DNA of 64,000 bases from Siphonodentalium dalli. Lineage: Eukaryota; Mollusca; Scaphopoda; Gadilida; Siphonodentaliidae. The notes beneath the pieces were generated by a model. The model was not told the DNA's origin. It saw only the letters and a list, made by a program, of their open reading frames with translations, and did no database searches. Positions 37,629-49,299 of this stretch are shown one piece after another. Position 1 is the first letter of the stretch. Every line of letters starts with the position of its first letter. The stretch is taken from positions 109,276,278 to 109,340,277 of the forward strand of contig CP136069.1 of NCBI GenBank assembly GCA_032622095.1. Reading direction: 5' to 3'. The translations under genes were made by a program, and so were the position numbers.

Positions 37629-37985
37629 GGGACCTTGTCCAATTCCGACGGAATTTCCGTCAGTGATCGGAGCTTTTAATCGGAAATTTCTCCCTCCATC
37701 ATCGGAATTTCTCAGATCGGAGTTTTTTCTACGATCAAGAACTCCGATCAATTCCGGTAAAAATTCCGATGAACACTGAACAAAACTCCGATGAAATCAG
37801 AGTTTTTCTCCGATATGAAAACTACGATGTTAAAACTCCGATTTGATCAGATTTCATCGGAGTTTTCTCCCGATATCAAAACGACGATGTGATTTGAGTT
37901 TTGTATAATAATTTCTCCGATTTACTAAATCTCGGATTTGGTTAATATCGGACAATTCAACCTCCGTATAATGAAACTTTTATAA
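37629..37985 (+). mobile_element. Solo left end of a TTA/TAA-flanked element ('tcggagtttt' repeats)
   Basis: Begins 'gggaccttgtccaattcc' directly after TTA, sharing its first 11 bases with the 42025 element. It is followed by about ten copies of 'atcggagttt' or its inverse 'aactccgat'. I could not find the matching right end downstream, so this is a truncated or solo end. Confidence 0.6.
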
Positions 37986-37989
37986 ACAG

Positions 37990-39000
37990 AAGATTAAATT
38001 AAGTCCCAAATAAATGTTCCCCCCAGACCAAATTTATAGTATAAGGCAACTCATGCTATTTTCCGTGTCATATTTCAAACCTGCGTTTTGATGTGGCCAA
38101 TGTCTGAATTCTCGTAAAACAAGTGCTATTAAGGGGCAGTTCAAGAGACCATGTTTGAATGGGAATTTCCATGCAAATCTCCCCAGCAAAAGTAAAATAT
38201 GAAGCAGTTATATGGGCACTAAAGCAGCAATATGATTATAAAACGGTCTACACGGCTGGTCTCATTTGCTATAAATTTATTTTTAAGAATTGTTTTCTGG
38301 AATCAAAGTTACAACACGACCAAGTTTGGAAAAATAAATAAAAAATAAAAAAATAAATACATCAACTTTCTAAAGGAACAAGGTCTAAGCCGACCTGCCA
38401 AATAAATGTGTATTGTTTTCAATACCGCACACAGTCACACCCAGAAATGTTTGCAACTCTGACTTTAGCTGCGGAGATTTGCCCATTCAGTATTGGTCAC
38501 TTGACCTCTCCCTTAATTTGTTACTTCGTCGAATTTTAATAAAATTAGACGGTACCGTAAACCAGTGCTGAGTAGTGCCGTAAACAATGCAAATGTTTAT
38601 TTCGTACAAGTGTTTTTGCGATTAGGTATTTTGTCCTCATTTGGATCAACGGTCACCGTTTAATATGCAAACCATCATCAATAGAAAAATAAAGACCCAA
38701 TAAGTTATTCCCCACTACACCGGTTTATAGTATACATTCTGTGTCGCGTGGATCATCTTACATTTGCAATCTGCCATTCTATATCAAACCCACGTTTAAA
38801 ATGTACGCAAAACGTGGGGTTTACAGTAGTGCTTTATTTTTGCCACATCGTAGGTTTCTGAAAATACTGTAAACCCAGTGATTGTGGTATCGTAAACAAT
38901 ACAATTCTTCATACATGCTCCCAATGATACCGACAGCTAGTCGGCTAATTTGGTGAGTCAGAAGTGAGACAAAATACGTGATTTCTCCTTAAGTTCTTGT
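37990..39000. repeat. Diverged ~690-bp direct duplication
   Basis: Text around 38010 ('aaataaatgttccccccaga', 'tttatagtata', 'caaacctgcgtttt') recurs in order near 38698 ('caataagttattccccacta', 'tttatagtata', 'caaacccacgttt'). 'ccgtaaac..agtgctg' at 38553 recurs near 38875. Strongly diverged. Confidence 0.45.
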
Positions 39001-39197
39001 GTCCTAACCTGTCCTTATTTAAGTATATTTGCAGCACTCATCTGAACCAGACTGTGTTTTCCAAATGTGTTATATTCTATTTGTAACACACAATATTGGT
39101 TGTAATTTCCAACAGGCACATGTAGGCCTACTTCAACATTCGGTTTTATAGCTAGAGGATTTTCGCTTAGGGAAAAGGGTCCATCTTGGAATTTCCG

Positions 39198-39234
<37 letters not shown>

Positions 39235-40008
39235 GCCTTTGAACCAAATGCCCAAGTCCATGAAATTTCATTTGCACCCACTCATTGTGAATTGGAATGT
39301 CACAAACCGGCAGTCATTTTAGGATTACCAGGGACCTAGCTGCTGACAGTGAAGTTGGCGGGGGTGGGGGTGTAGCCATGGTACAGTTCTTTCAAAATGT
39401 TCAGAAGTTGAAAATTTAATGCCCGAGAGCATAAAATTTGTTGTTAGAATTAGTTCGAAATTTTCTTTATTTGATTTTCTAACTAATAATTATTTGGGAT
39501 TTTTCTGTTTTAAAACATCGATATAAATATATGTACGAATCTCTACTAATCGCTAACGTCCGTAGATATTCCATACTCCAGAATACAAAATCTGGGAACT
39601 TGGAAGTTTTGACAGGGACCCTTATGAAGTCGAACAAATAACACGGGGAATAAATGATCATATATATCTCTTAACCAATAGGCCTACGTATTCCCTAATA
39701 ATGTACTTCACTGTAGGCCCTATACAGGTGAAGGTCCCAACAAATTGCACGATTAATTTAAGTGACTTCGTGAGCGAGTTTGCTTTGCGTCGCTTACAAT
39801 TATGGAATTTCTCCTGGATAATCAATTCAATGTTTATTGCGACATAGAGAAAAGCATGCAATCCTAGATTTTGAGTTAAAGAAGACACGATAGAAGACAC
39901 TATGAACAAGGAATTTACATGCGCATGTGGTATGAGATATATATTGGAGAAGACTAGCGACTCCCGCATTATATTTCATTTATTCATGATACAACCTTGT
40001 GTAATTTA
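39001..40008. other. No gene seen; 28-bp poly-C run
   Basis: 39203-39230 is an uninterrupted run of 28 C. Frames at 39658-39969 (minus, 103 codons) and 39479-39661 have no recognisable domain. Confidence 0.5.
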
Positions 40009-40300
40009 GGGGTCGTGTCATATTTAATTTGGTAATTCCGAAAATATTACCAAACGTCCAGTAATTTCCCGGAGTGCCAAAAGTTTATCGAACATGTTGA
40101 ACACAGTCCGAATCCCAGCTAAAACTTACAGATTTCCCGGTCAAATCTACCAATTACATCGTAATATACCGATTAAGTTATAAATGTTACAGATACAATC
40201 ATGATACCAAATAATTGGTAATAGTCCGGTAATTTCTGGAGTTCTGAAAACGTATCGATACATTGGCATGCTCCACTATGCATGGTGAGGGGAAACTGCC
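40009..40300 (+). mobile_element. Solo left end of a TTA-flanked element ('ggtaatttcc' repeats)
   Basis: 'ggggtcgtgtca' follows 'aattta' and is succeeded by repeated 'tttggtaattcc', 'ggtaatttccgg'-like words and their inverses. The terminus resembles the 7903/16332 element ('ggggtcatctca' read from its right end). No matching right end is seen. Confidence 0.45.
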
Positions 40301-40341
40301 CTTCACATAGATGCATCTGCCCAAGGGAATAAGAAAGCTAG

Positions 40342-40575
40342 CAACCTTCAAAACACTTTGTAGTTATTCAGTTATGTCAATGCGTTTGCCGAGTTTGTGA
40401 ATTGGCTGAACCATCTATTGAGAAGTGGCTAGCTTACTGGGAAGACTGTAAGTTGTACATGTGGTTTAGCCCCATGAGGTTTGAGAAAGACGTAGATACA
40501 GATGACCTACTGAAAGCTATACTTATCAACCATATGCCTTTCTGGTTCAAGGCGACGCCCATATTTAGTAGATGA
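40342..40575 (+). pseudogene. Short open stretch, possible decayed element gene
   Basis: A frame of 77 codons without a proper start runs from a TAG at 40339 to TGA at 40573-40575. It contains CELAEPSIEKWLAYWEDC and DTDDLLKAILINHMPFWFK, an amphipathic, codon-like composition unlike the surrounding AT-rich text. It begins shortly after the solo end at 40009 and could be a piece of its transposase. I do not recognise the family. Confidence 0.25.
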
Positions 40576-40869
40576 ATTATAGCACATGCTATCATGGGGG
40601 AAGCTTGCAAAACAAATTATGAATCCACCTATTTTGGAGCAAGATTGTGAGCTAGACACTGGAAAATGGATTGTTTGAAATGTTCTGATTAAAGGAACCC
40701 TTCTCTCAGGAAGTGTTGAATACTGTGTTGGTGTGATCGAGCTAGATTAACAAGAGGAAGCTGTTCCAGATAATTCTAAACGTGGCAAATCAGAATCGGT
40801 TCTCATGTAACTGTTCTGAATTTTGCAAGTCATAATATGAATATTCGGCAGATTCCTGTAATACGCCAT

Positions 40870-41170
40870 TATTCGTTCTTCCAGATGGCTATGTTATGCA
40901 GTTGAAGACTTTTTAAGTATGAATCGATATATGATGTATGTACCGGTTCGTCTATGCATATGTTTATTATGACCAAAGTGAAAACTAAAATGTGAAAACA
41001 TTGACTACTTTTCTGGACTTTCATTCTTCCAGATGGTAACTAGCTATGTTATACAGTTGAAGACGTTTTAAGTATGAACCGATATATGATTTATGTACCG
41101 GTTCATCTATACATATGGATATTATGACACAAGTGAAAATTAATATGTGAAAACACTGATGACTTTTCAA
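40870..41170. repeat. Tandem duplication, ~148 bp x2
   Basis: 'ttcttccagatggctatgtt' to 'tgactacttttctgg' is repeated from about 41025, with 'cgatatatgat(g/t)tatgtacc' in both. Differences are scattered. Confidence 0.8.
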
Positions 41171-42021
41171 GTTCTGGCTACCAGTTTGGTTGGCATCTTT
41201 GTTGTGAGTATCAATTGCCCAACTCAAATGAATATGTTTTATCAATGGTCTCTACCCACACATCAATGTGGTGGAACTTGCAAAACAATAATGCCCATTG
41301 CCAGAAAGTAAAGGGATATGGCTTGTTTTAAAATTTCTGTCACCATTTTAGCCGCCATCTTGGATTTGGGAAACAATTTCTTGGATGAAATGTAGGGGAA
41401 TTATTTTGCCTCAGTATTCCAAACTCAACTGTAAGCATGACAATAACGTCCAATGGTGTAAATATGAGGATTTTTCATTGCTTTTTTCATAATCTGTCCA
41501 CCATTTTGGATTTGGGGGACTTTCTGTTGGATGGAAATTTTCGATGATTTTTCAATTATTGTCGCCATTTTGGCCGCCATCTTGGATTTGGGTGAATATT
41601 CTTCAACTCAAGTATAAGAAGAATCCTAACTGAGGTTTTTCAAACACATATATATGCATGGGTGGAGTTATAATAACAATAACATCCACTGAATTGAAAT
41701 AGGTATTACGTTATTAAGTATGATTTGGCATTGATCGGATTATACCGGCATTTGGTAAAACGTGATTTCAGGCAAAAAAATCTGACAAGTAATACATATT
41801 ATGACCTCATCATGTGCGTAAATGACTCGTCTATAAAATAAATGTATAAAATTGTGCCAAGATGCCAATGTTTCCCACAGTATTAAACGATAGGTGGTGT
41901 AATGTTTCAACATTGCAATTTTTTTACATTTTGGCTGCCATATTGGATTTTTGGTTTCTTTGTAATCTCTGTAAAACGAATAGAGTAGAAAATAAAACTG
42001 CATGTGAAATTATATTTACTA
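41171..42021. other. No gene seen; 'gccatcttggatttggg' repeats
   Basis: Several copies of 'gccgccatcttggatttggg' and 'ccaccattttggatttgggg' (41345-41590) indicate a decayed short-period repeat. The TAA at 42022-42024 is the target of the next element. Confidence 0.5.
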
Positions 42022-42419
42022 TAAGGGACCTTGTCAAATTGCAAGCGGTAAATCCGCCGGAGAACGGAGTATTTTTCTCCGCTCTCCGCTAAAAACTCCG
42101 CTTTCCGGTCAGGTAAATAGCGTAAAACACGGCGGAGTTTATCGTGACGTTGAGCAGGGTTATAACGGAGTTTCCAATGGGAGTTTTTATTACGTTCATC
42201 GAGTTTTTGGCGGAGTTTCAAGCGGAGTTTTCTTCCGATGTTCATCGGAGTTTTTGGTCGAGTTTCAACCGGAGTTTTCTTCCAATGTATCCGCTCATGT
42301 TTGAGTTTCCCCTAAAACTCCGCTTAAGTTTATATCAAATAGGAAACACGGCAGATTTTGTTTTTGTTTCGTTCAAAGCCCCGGTTGACGGCGTACAATA
42401 ATTTCATTCTTAATATTGA

Positions 42420-43940
42420 AAGATGTAGGCAATTGTATGTGCACACGATTTGGGATTTTGTACATGAGTGTTTTACATGAAATCACCATAGAAAACCAAT
42501 CTTCGGCCCATCCGTCTGATGATCACTGCGATCAATACCCACAATTACAGATTGCGTTCGACTAATTATAGCCGGTAGGGCGTTGTTATTAATATGTACG
42601 CCCTGTATCGCCTACGATATATATGACAGAGTTCAGCCCCCTGCTACAACAGTCTGACTATTGCCATAGCGTGCATACTCAACTTGTAAGGGAAATATAA
42701 TAATATTCTGAGAATTTGAAGGTATCACGCGATCTTTTTTTGTCAGATATAGGCACATATATGTATAATATACCAGTAAGTACATATATTTAATAAAGTA
42801 ATTTATAGTATTATATGATATACATATATATATGTACCAACATATGTGTGCACACACAACTTGACAAGATTTGCAGTTGACAAGATCAGGTTGTGTCAAA
42901 AAATCTCCAATGCGTATATCAACTCGCTATTGCGTCACCGTCTAATTATAAAGTAACAGGTGGGGGTTTAAATTTGTTGTGCACGGGAACCCTCCATAAC
43001 ACGTGCTTCGATTCCAACTTGGACACGGATTATTGACTTGATCGAGTTGCCCACGCAAATTCCTGTTTGCGCGGATGCCGAAATTGACACCTAACGCTCA
43101 AACGTAGTCAAACGTCATGTTAGTTGCATTGTCATTACGATGTCGTAAAGTTCAAAGATCCCAGCTGTGACCTTGATGTAACAACGCTACAATAGACTGA
43201 TACATATATAGTAACGACTTGTTACACCGAGTTATCATAATTATATTCTCGTTGCTTGGGGTTAACCAGTCATACAATTCGTGTCACGGCCGCGGTGACA
43301 AGGTTACACACATAGGCTACATGTAAGCTGACACATGAATAATTTCATTACCGAAAATACAGTATAACTATAAATAATTTGTTTATGCCGAATCGTTGAG
43401 CTTGTCGAACACGCAACAGGTATTAATAGGCCTATATATCAACGAATCTGCATAAATTTGTTCAGCCGATCAGACTGACTAAACAGTGGTGATTATGGAG
43501 CTAATTTATTTGGCGGGGGGGGGGGGTAAATATATACATAGGCCTATATAATATAGACTGAAGAGAGCAAAATATAATATATATTTATGGAATAAAAAAA
43601 TTCTTATCTGCAAAATTTTGCCACAGGAAGTTTTAGTGCAACTCTTCGATAGTGACGTCATGGTTGACGTTACTGTTAGAGAAAAACTGTTTACTTGGGG
43701 AATCATACCATGCAGATTTAAAAACAAAATGGGTTATTATATATATGGGCCCAGAGAGGATTTCACAGTAAAATAATCAAAAAAATAATCTAAAACGAAA
43801 TGGGACATGCATAACAACATAACATGCATAAAAACATAACAACAATACAGTGCAATTGTGTCCGCTTTGAATATACTTTACCTATTTTGCAATTTTTGTG
43901 TCGAATTCCAAAGAGTCAAATACGGCCCAGCTGAACACAC
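42420..43940. other. Interior of the 42025 element, no gene seen
   Basis: AT-rich sequence with a G run at about 43515-43526; short frames (42633-42899, 43506-43727, minus) lack motifs. Confidence 0.5.
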
Positions 43941-43945
43941 AGGTC

Positions 43946-44035
43946 CCCCAAAACAAAAACTGACCCCACCCCAATAATACTTAATCCTATCTATAGGATT
44001 AAGTATTATTGGGGGTGGGTGGGGTCAATTTTTGT
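43946..44035. repeat. 90-bp palindrome
   Basis: 'ccaataatacttaatcctat' is the exact inverse of 'ataggattaagtattattgg', with the centre at 43991. The pairing extends outward through 'tgaccccacc' / 'ggtgggtggggtca' and 'caaaaac' / 'tttttg' with small bulges. Confidence 0.85.
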
Positions 44036-44198
44036 TCTCGGGACATGTGGCTGAAAAGACCCATTTAAATTTGTCAAGATATCAGGCGCCAACAATTTAG
44101 AGCCTGAAAACTCTCGAAGTCCTACTAGAAGATGCATTTTCAGACTCCCATTCCCATGAACAAGGACTCGATAATTGATAATGTTCATAAATAATTAG

Positions 44199-44343
44199 GA
44201 GATAAACATACCCTGTTGAGTTGTACATTCTGGGATTCGAGCATGAAAACAGTTTGTGAACGAGCCGGCTTGCCGGCGAGTTCACAAACTGTTTTCATGC
44301 TCGAATCCCAGAATGTACAACGAAACAGGGTACGTTTATCTCC
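44199..44343. repeat. 145-bp palindrome (second)
   Basis: Left arm 'ggagataaacataccctgtt' to 'aaaacagtttgtgaac' pairs with right arm 'gttcacaaactgttttcatg' to 'tacgtttatctcc'; the centre is 'gagccggcttgccggc'. A diverged relative without a clean right arm starts at 58412 ('gggagataaacgtactctgt'). Confidence 0.85.
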
Positions 44344-44515
44344 ATTGTAATTCAATCTAGCAAGGAATTTGCAAAAAAAACTGTATAAAAAGTATCATTT
44401 AGTCATTTTCATGACACGAATCGAGACTTTCATTTCGCCGTGCACAAATCATTGGGTGTGTCCATTGCGTTACTCGGAACACTGCTCCGTAACCATTTCC
44501 TGTGGGGCGGGTTGG

Positions 44516-44710
44516 ATCGTTTCGCTACTCCGTTCTGCGTCGATCAAATTGTACCGTACCACATTCAGATTTGATGCACGCTGAAGCGGCCGATGAACGG
44601 TATCTATAGACAACAACGCGCGGGTGTGCTCGTTTCGCTACTCGTTCTGCGCCGATTACATTTGACTGTGCTACATTCAGATTTGATGCACGCTGAAGCG
44701 GCCGATGTCG
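44516..44710. repeat. Tandem duplication, ~112 bp x2
   Basis: 'tcgtttcgctactc', 'ttctgcgtcgat' to 'gcacgctgaagcggccgatg' occurs twice in a row, at about 44516-44597 and 44629-44708. Open frames at 44593-44850 (plus) and 44604-44858 (minus) are reads through it. 44711-45480 has no assignable gene. Confidence 0.75.
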
Positions 44711-45865
44711 GTGAATCGAAAACGAAAGTTAGCCGCTCTCGGCCAATCAGAATGCTTGATTTTAGTGACAAATACTCAATTGAATTACAATACTGGTTAT
44801 TACAGGTTATTAGGTTATGCTTAAATATGACGTACTCCCCGTGCAGGTGACTGATCATGCATGTTCGGTTTGTTTATCTTTGAGCACGTGGTCGTCACAC
44901 AGCGCGCGAGACAGAAAGCTCACTACGTCAAACCGCGTGCATACAGGTGCGAAGTGTACTGTTGAATTGGGCTGGGGTTATTAATTCGGGGCTGTATATA
45001 TAATGTTATGATTTGCTCAGCTCAGCTTCGTGGGGTGAAGGGGAAGAAAACTCGATCTTTTCGACCATCCGAAGCGCCCTTCTACTCTATTGCGAGTCAG
45101 CTCAGCCTAATCAACGTGTCGATCGCAAGCAATGGAACGCAGATCGCTTACTTTACATTCAAATTACAATTATTCATGATCTTTTATCAAGATTTCAAAG
45201 TACGTTACAATGTTAAAAATCGCAGTTTCAATATGTTGAATTTATATGAGTTAAGTTCACATTGAAATACCGCCCACCACTACAAATTTTTAAGTCCGCT
45301 TGTAAATTTTGATGATATTCCAGATAATTTTATTTTGAGAACTGATCTTGTGATATAGTATTCACTTGCCCCAGATATATATAGGCCATGAATCCTGACT
45401 GAGTTTTACTATATTTTACTATATCATAACGATAAGCCAATCTGTGGATTTTATTTTATACCTAGAGTTTCTCCAGTAGGTTTAAACTAGCGGAGTTTTA
45501 TACCAGAGTGGCCTTTCAGCTCTGAACCTCATCACTCTCGTCGGAACGGAGTTTTGTTCTGCAATATTAAACAGCCAGACAGCGGAGTTTACCGCTCCTC
45601 TTTCAGCATTGGGCTCATCGGAGATTCTGCTCTCGCCCAGCGGAGTTTTTATCTAATAACAGCGGAGTTTACCGCTGACGTCGCAGCGGAGTTTTTCACT
45701 GTTTTTGCAAATTTTGACGTAATGACCACCGGAGTTTACAGGGGAGAAAAAACTCCGATGTGCGTTGCAATTTCACAAGCGGAGACGGGAGTTTTTAGCG
45801 GAGAGCGGAGAAAAATACTCCGTTCTCCGGCGGATTTACCGCTTGCAATTTGACAAGGTCCCTAA

Positions 45866-46205
45866 AGGCAATCAAAGAGACCTGGTGCATATCAAACAAT
45901 ATGGCCACCATGATGGACACCATCTTGCCTGGAATCTCTGGCGGCCACTTTCTTTTAATGTTAACAAGTGAAAAAATTAGAGACCTTAAGGAAGAAAATT
46001 AGTGGAGTGAAGTTGAGTCCTGGGGGTTCAAGGGTCGACCAATATCTCCTGGATTCATACAATAATCTCTCATACTATTAAAGTATCTTTTCAGTGTCAT
46101 CATTAAGTTCACAAAACATAAAATCATCCAAAATGAGCCATTGTGTATTTCGAAAAGACTTCTTATCTGTAGTGACTGTTCCGAGGAATAAGTTTCAGTG
46201 ATTAC
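45866..46205. repeat. Intron start with a dispersed-repeat fragment
   Basis: 45967-46060 ('gaagttgagtcctgggggtt', 'gtcgaccaatatctcctgg') is the inverse of 63340-63440. In that copy the G5 tract has grown into a ~20-bp run. No gene besides the adjacent micro-exon. Confidence 0.65.
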
Positions 46206-46237
46206 CTTTTGTCCAGAGAAAGACTGCAGGTCATGCA
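46206..46237 (-). CDS. ERGIC3: ERGIC3 micro-exon (32 bp)
   Basis: This minus-strand exon has acceptor 'catctcttttgcag' and donor 'GTAATCAC'. It begins with TG, which completes the codon left open by the exon at 59669 (G+TG = Val), then encodes HDLQSFSGQK and ends in phase 0. The human protein has VHDLQSFGLDN at the same place, between HVH and NMTH. The three exons join to a continuous frame without gap. The 32-bp length makes it a micro-exon, wedged between introns of about 13.4 and 39.5 kb. In vertebrate ERGIC3 this junction is known for alternative splicing of a short insert. A dispersed repeat (head at 46282) begins only about 45 bp upstream of its acceptor. Confidence 0.92.
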
Positions 46238-46281
46238 CTGCAAAAGAGATGTAAAATCAAATTAGTTCAGTTAAAACGAAA

Positions 46282-46740
46282 GGCCGATCACGATCGGCAG
46301 ATGATTAACCTGCACCTTGGCAATTAGCTATAACTGATAATTTGTCTAAGTTATGATCACAGGAATCCATATATCAGTACCCAACTCGAAATCAAAAGCT
46401 CAAATAATTTGTCTTAAGAAAGGGTTAAAATATTTGGGGTGGGGGAGGAGTAGTTTTAAATCTCATAACTATGTCCCTATTCACCCAAGAACCTCTCACT
46501 GTGAGATCCAACGGTTTAGTGATTTTGGAGGATATATTTAGGAGTTTAAGTTAACTCATTGGAAGCAAAAGTGATAAACCCTTATCTCCGCCACTTTTGA
46601 CCTGCCAGATATGTAAAATCCATTCACTTCTAAAGAGAAATTATAATTTGTTGACAAGCCAGAATACTTAAAACAACATATGGGATTCCATCTCATATTT
46701 AAATTGTACTTTAATTTACACCCCTCCCCCCTCCCCATTC
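46282..46740 (+). repeat. Dispersed repeat, paralogous to 55621-55965
   Basis: Head 'ggccgatcacgatcggcag' is as at 25947. From about 46390 ('atcaaaagctcaaataattt', 'gggttaaaatatttggggt', 'ctcactgtgagatcca') it matches 55621-55965 closely over about 340 bp. Confidence 0.8.
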
Positions 46741-47706
46741 TCTCCAGTTGCTATTTGTTTATCAAACATGGACATATAAGATCAGATTTGACATGTGTAT
46801 TAAATGAAAGTGTCAATGACACTGTAGCTCAACGTTTGTAAAGAAGGTAATTTTTTTGTGATGAGCAATGAATAGAGAGATTAAAAAGGAGTGTAAAAAT
46901 GAGCATTAAAGGATTTAGTCACACACAGAATAAAATCCAAGATGGCTGCTGGCGGCCATGTTTTTAGCCGAATGACCCCAAAATGACTCATTTCCATCTA
47001 CATGTTATTGTTAACATCCATTACAAATTTTATGATTATCAGACTAAAGGTACGACCTGTAGCCTGTGCTAAAGGATTTAGTCATACAAAGAGTAAAATC
47101 CAAGATGGCTGCTGGTGGCCATGTTTTTTGGCCGATTGACCCCAAAATTAATCGTTGCCATCTACATGTCAATATTAACATCCATGACCAATTTCATGAT
47201 GATCAGGCGAACAGTACGACCTGTAGCCCGTGCTAATGCATTGAATTTTGAAATCAAAGATGGCCGCTGGCAGCCATGTTTTTTGCCCGAATGACCCCAA
47301 AATGACTCGTTCCCATCTACATTCCAATTTCAACAGCCATGACAAATTTCATGATGATCAGACTAAAGGTACGACCTGTAGCCCGTGCTAAAGGATTTAG
47401 TCATACCTAGAGTAAAATCCAAGATGGCTGCTGGCGGCCATGTTTTTTGGCCGAATGACCCCAAAATGACTCGTTCCCATCTACATGTCAATATTAACAT
47501 CCATGACAAATTTTATGATGATCAGACTAAAGGTACGACCTGTAGCCCTTGCTAAAGGATTTAGTCATGCAAAGAGTAAAATCCAAGATGGCTGCTGGCG
47601 GCCAGGTTTTTTTGCCGAATGACCCCAAAATAACTCCTTCCCATCTACATGTCATTGTTAACGTTCATGACAAATTTCATGATGATCCGACCAAAGGTAT
47701 GACCTG

Positions 47707-48865
47707 CAGGGATGTGCTCACGCCGGGCGGCGCCGGCGCCCACCACTCAAAACGATCGCCCGGGAGTCATTACGTTTTCAAACCGGTGCGCCCGGCACAT
47801 TTTTACGATCACAACTGTACTCGCATTGTAAATTGTGCCGAGTTCTCTTGATGAAAACGACATCTTGCATGTCTGATAGCCAGGACATGTTGCCGTCTGT
47901 GGCATTTTAATGCCTCCTATAAAGCACGTGGGGAGCCTTGATTAATGGGGTGTCAAAAGGTCTGCGATGGCCGGTGAATGTTATTACAAAGAGCCGAAAT
48001 CAAATACTTTCCGCGCGTGCTGAACTGAAGGAGTTAAAAGTCCCGGGATTAATTTGGAATGCTCAGTTTCAATGATCCTAAGCCAAAACGATGTCGTTAT
48101 TGAAATTTTCCACTGAGAATGGTGTATCAAATAACATCACACCTGGCTGAAATATATCAAGTGGTACCACCACATACCGCAGACGTTGAGTGTGATTTCA
48201 GCCAGATGAAACTGATCAAATCATGTCTCAGAAATCACATGGTGGAGAAAATGTTAGACACGGTCATGCGTATAGTAATTGAAGCACCGCCCCTGGAAGA
48301 TTTCCCCTTCCACGATGCGGTTAAACTGTGGGCAGACGGAAAGAATAGGTGATTAAAAGTCCATTCCATGAAAGTGTGACGTAACAAAAGTGGTATAAAC
48401 AAACATTGTAAATAGACGACACTGTGTATAGTAAAAAGAAGGGAATCATGTGGGAAATATGACATGACGCGATTAGTACTCAGGCGATGATTGGCACGTG
48501 TTCGTGTGACGCTGTTGTTAGTTCTCTCCAAGACAGCCTTTGATATAATGCGCCCGTTTCAGTTTACTATACCGGATTAACCTGTTAAATAATTGGATTT
48601 ATATAAAGAATATGCAGAGAATTCTTATACCGGGTGAGTTACACTGACTTTCAAATTATGTTCGCCCAAATTTAAAATATGAAATGTCCCTATTTTATGA
48701 TAATTTGTCAGAGGCCTTGTGGTGTATTTTACACCTGAAATGCAAGGAAAACGAGTTTGCGGGCGCTAATAATCCAAATTTTCTTCCGACTGGGTGAACC
48801 ATGGTCGCCCAATCGTACCGATGACTCTCCCACCCGGGACTATTTTGGGGATTGGCACATCCCTG
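47707..48865 (+). mobile_element. 1.16-kb hAT element fragment with target duplication
   Basis: Termini 'cagggatgtgc' (47707) and its inverse 'gcacatccctg' (48865) are flanked by gacctg (47701-47706 and 48866-48871), part of the array unit 'tacgacctgtagcc'. Only 6 bp of duplication are visible; hAT normally makes 8. Subterminal sequence is CpG-rich ('ccgggcggcgccggcgccc'). It carries the hAT dimerisation-domain fragment at 48119-48352, so it is an internally deleted copy. Confidence 0.85.
48119..48352 (+). pseudogene. hAT transposase C-terminal (dimerisation) fragment
   Basis: The 77-residue frame contains TADVECDFSQMKLIKSCLRN, then VIEAPPLEDFP and W.DGKNR before the stop. This is the hAT C-terminal dimerisation signature (ADVER.FS.MKLIK..LRNRM, ..I.IEGPPLE.F, W...K.R) as found in ZNF862/ZMYM-like domesticated hATs and their parental transposons. 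Only the last part of the ~600-700-residue transposase remains. The N-terminal zinc finger and the catalytic RNase H-like core are absent. It lies on the strand opposite ERGIC3, near the right half of its element. Start codon choice is meaningless because the fragment is truncated. Confidence 0.85.
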
Positions 48866-49299
48866 GACCTGTAGCCCGTGCCAAATGATTTAGTCATGCA
48901 AAGAGTAAAATCCAAGATGGCTGCTGGCGGCCATGTTTTTTGGCCGAACGACCCCAAAATTACTCGTTCCCATCTATATGTCAATATTAACTTTCACGAC
49001 AAATTTAATGATGATCAGACGAACACTCTGGCCTATAGCCCGTGCTAATAGATTGAATTTTGAAATCCAAAATGGCCACTGGTGGGGGCCATGTTTTTTT
49101 GCCAAATGACCCCAAAATAACTCGTTCCCATCTATATGTCAATGTCAACGCCCATGACAAATTTCATAATAATCCGACCAAGGTACGACCTGTAGCCCGT
49201 GCTAAAGGAAATTGTTGACGAGTCACGCGCGCACACACACACGGATGACGGATACCAAGCCATGGCAATAGCTCAAACTTTACAAAGTAAAGTTGATCT

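Larger units (their letters stand above)
42025..45862. mobile_element. 3.8-kb DNA transposon, perfect 75-bp TIRs, TAA flanks, CGGAGTTTT repeats
   Basis: Left end 'gggaccttgtcaaattgcaa' and its inverse at 45862 agree perfectly for about 75 bp, and both are flanked by TAA (42022-42024, 45863-45865). Both subterminal regions are rich in 'cggagtttt' or its inverse (42075-42320 and 45485-45800). The GGG termini and 3-bp TAA resemble PIF/Harbinger. No transposase is readable inside; the interior carries two hairpins and a tandem duplication listed separately. Perfect TIRs suggest relatively recent transposition. Confidence 0.85.
6667..46205 (-). other. ERGIC3: ERGIC3 intron of about 39.5 kb
   Basis: Bounded by donor GTAATC at 46205 (minus strand) and acceptor CAG at 6667. 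The phases of the flanking exons join without loss of frame (phase 0). The intron is filled with nested DNA transposons, minisatellites and foldbacks listed separately. I find no additional ERGIC3 exon inside it, and none is needed: the two exons encode adjacent residues of the family alignment. Confidence 0.85.
46804..49299 (+). mobile_element. Helentron-like element, copy 2 (interrupted by a hAT)
   Basis: Head 'atgaaagtgtcaatgacact', 'gtagctcaac', then about seven units of the 162-bp array (46930-47706, 48866-49200), a 'cacgcgcgcacacacaca' tract with 'ggatgacgga', and the 3' hairpin 'agctcaaactttac', loop, 'gtaaagttgatct' (49270-49299). The hAT at 47707-48865 splits one array unit. Without it the element is about 1.3 kb. 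Confidence 0.7.
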
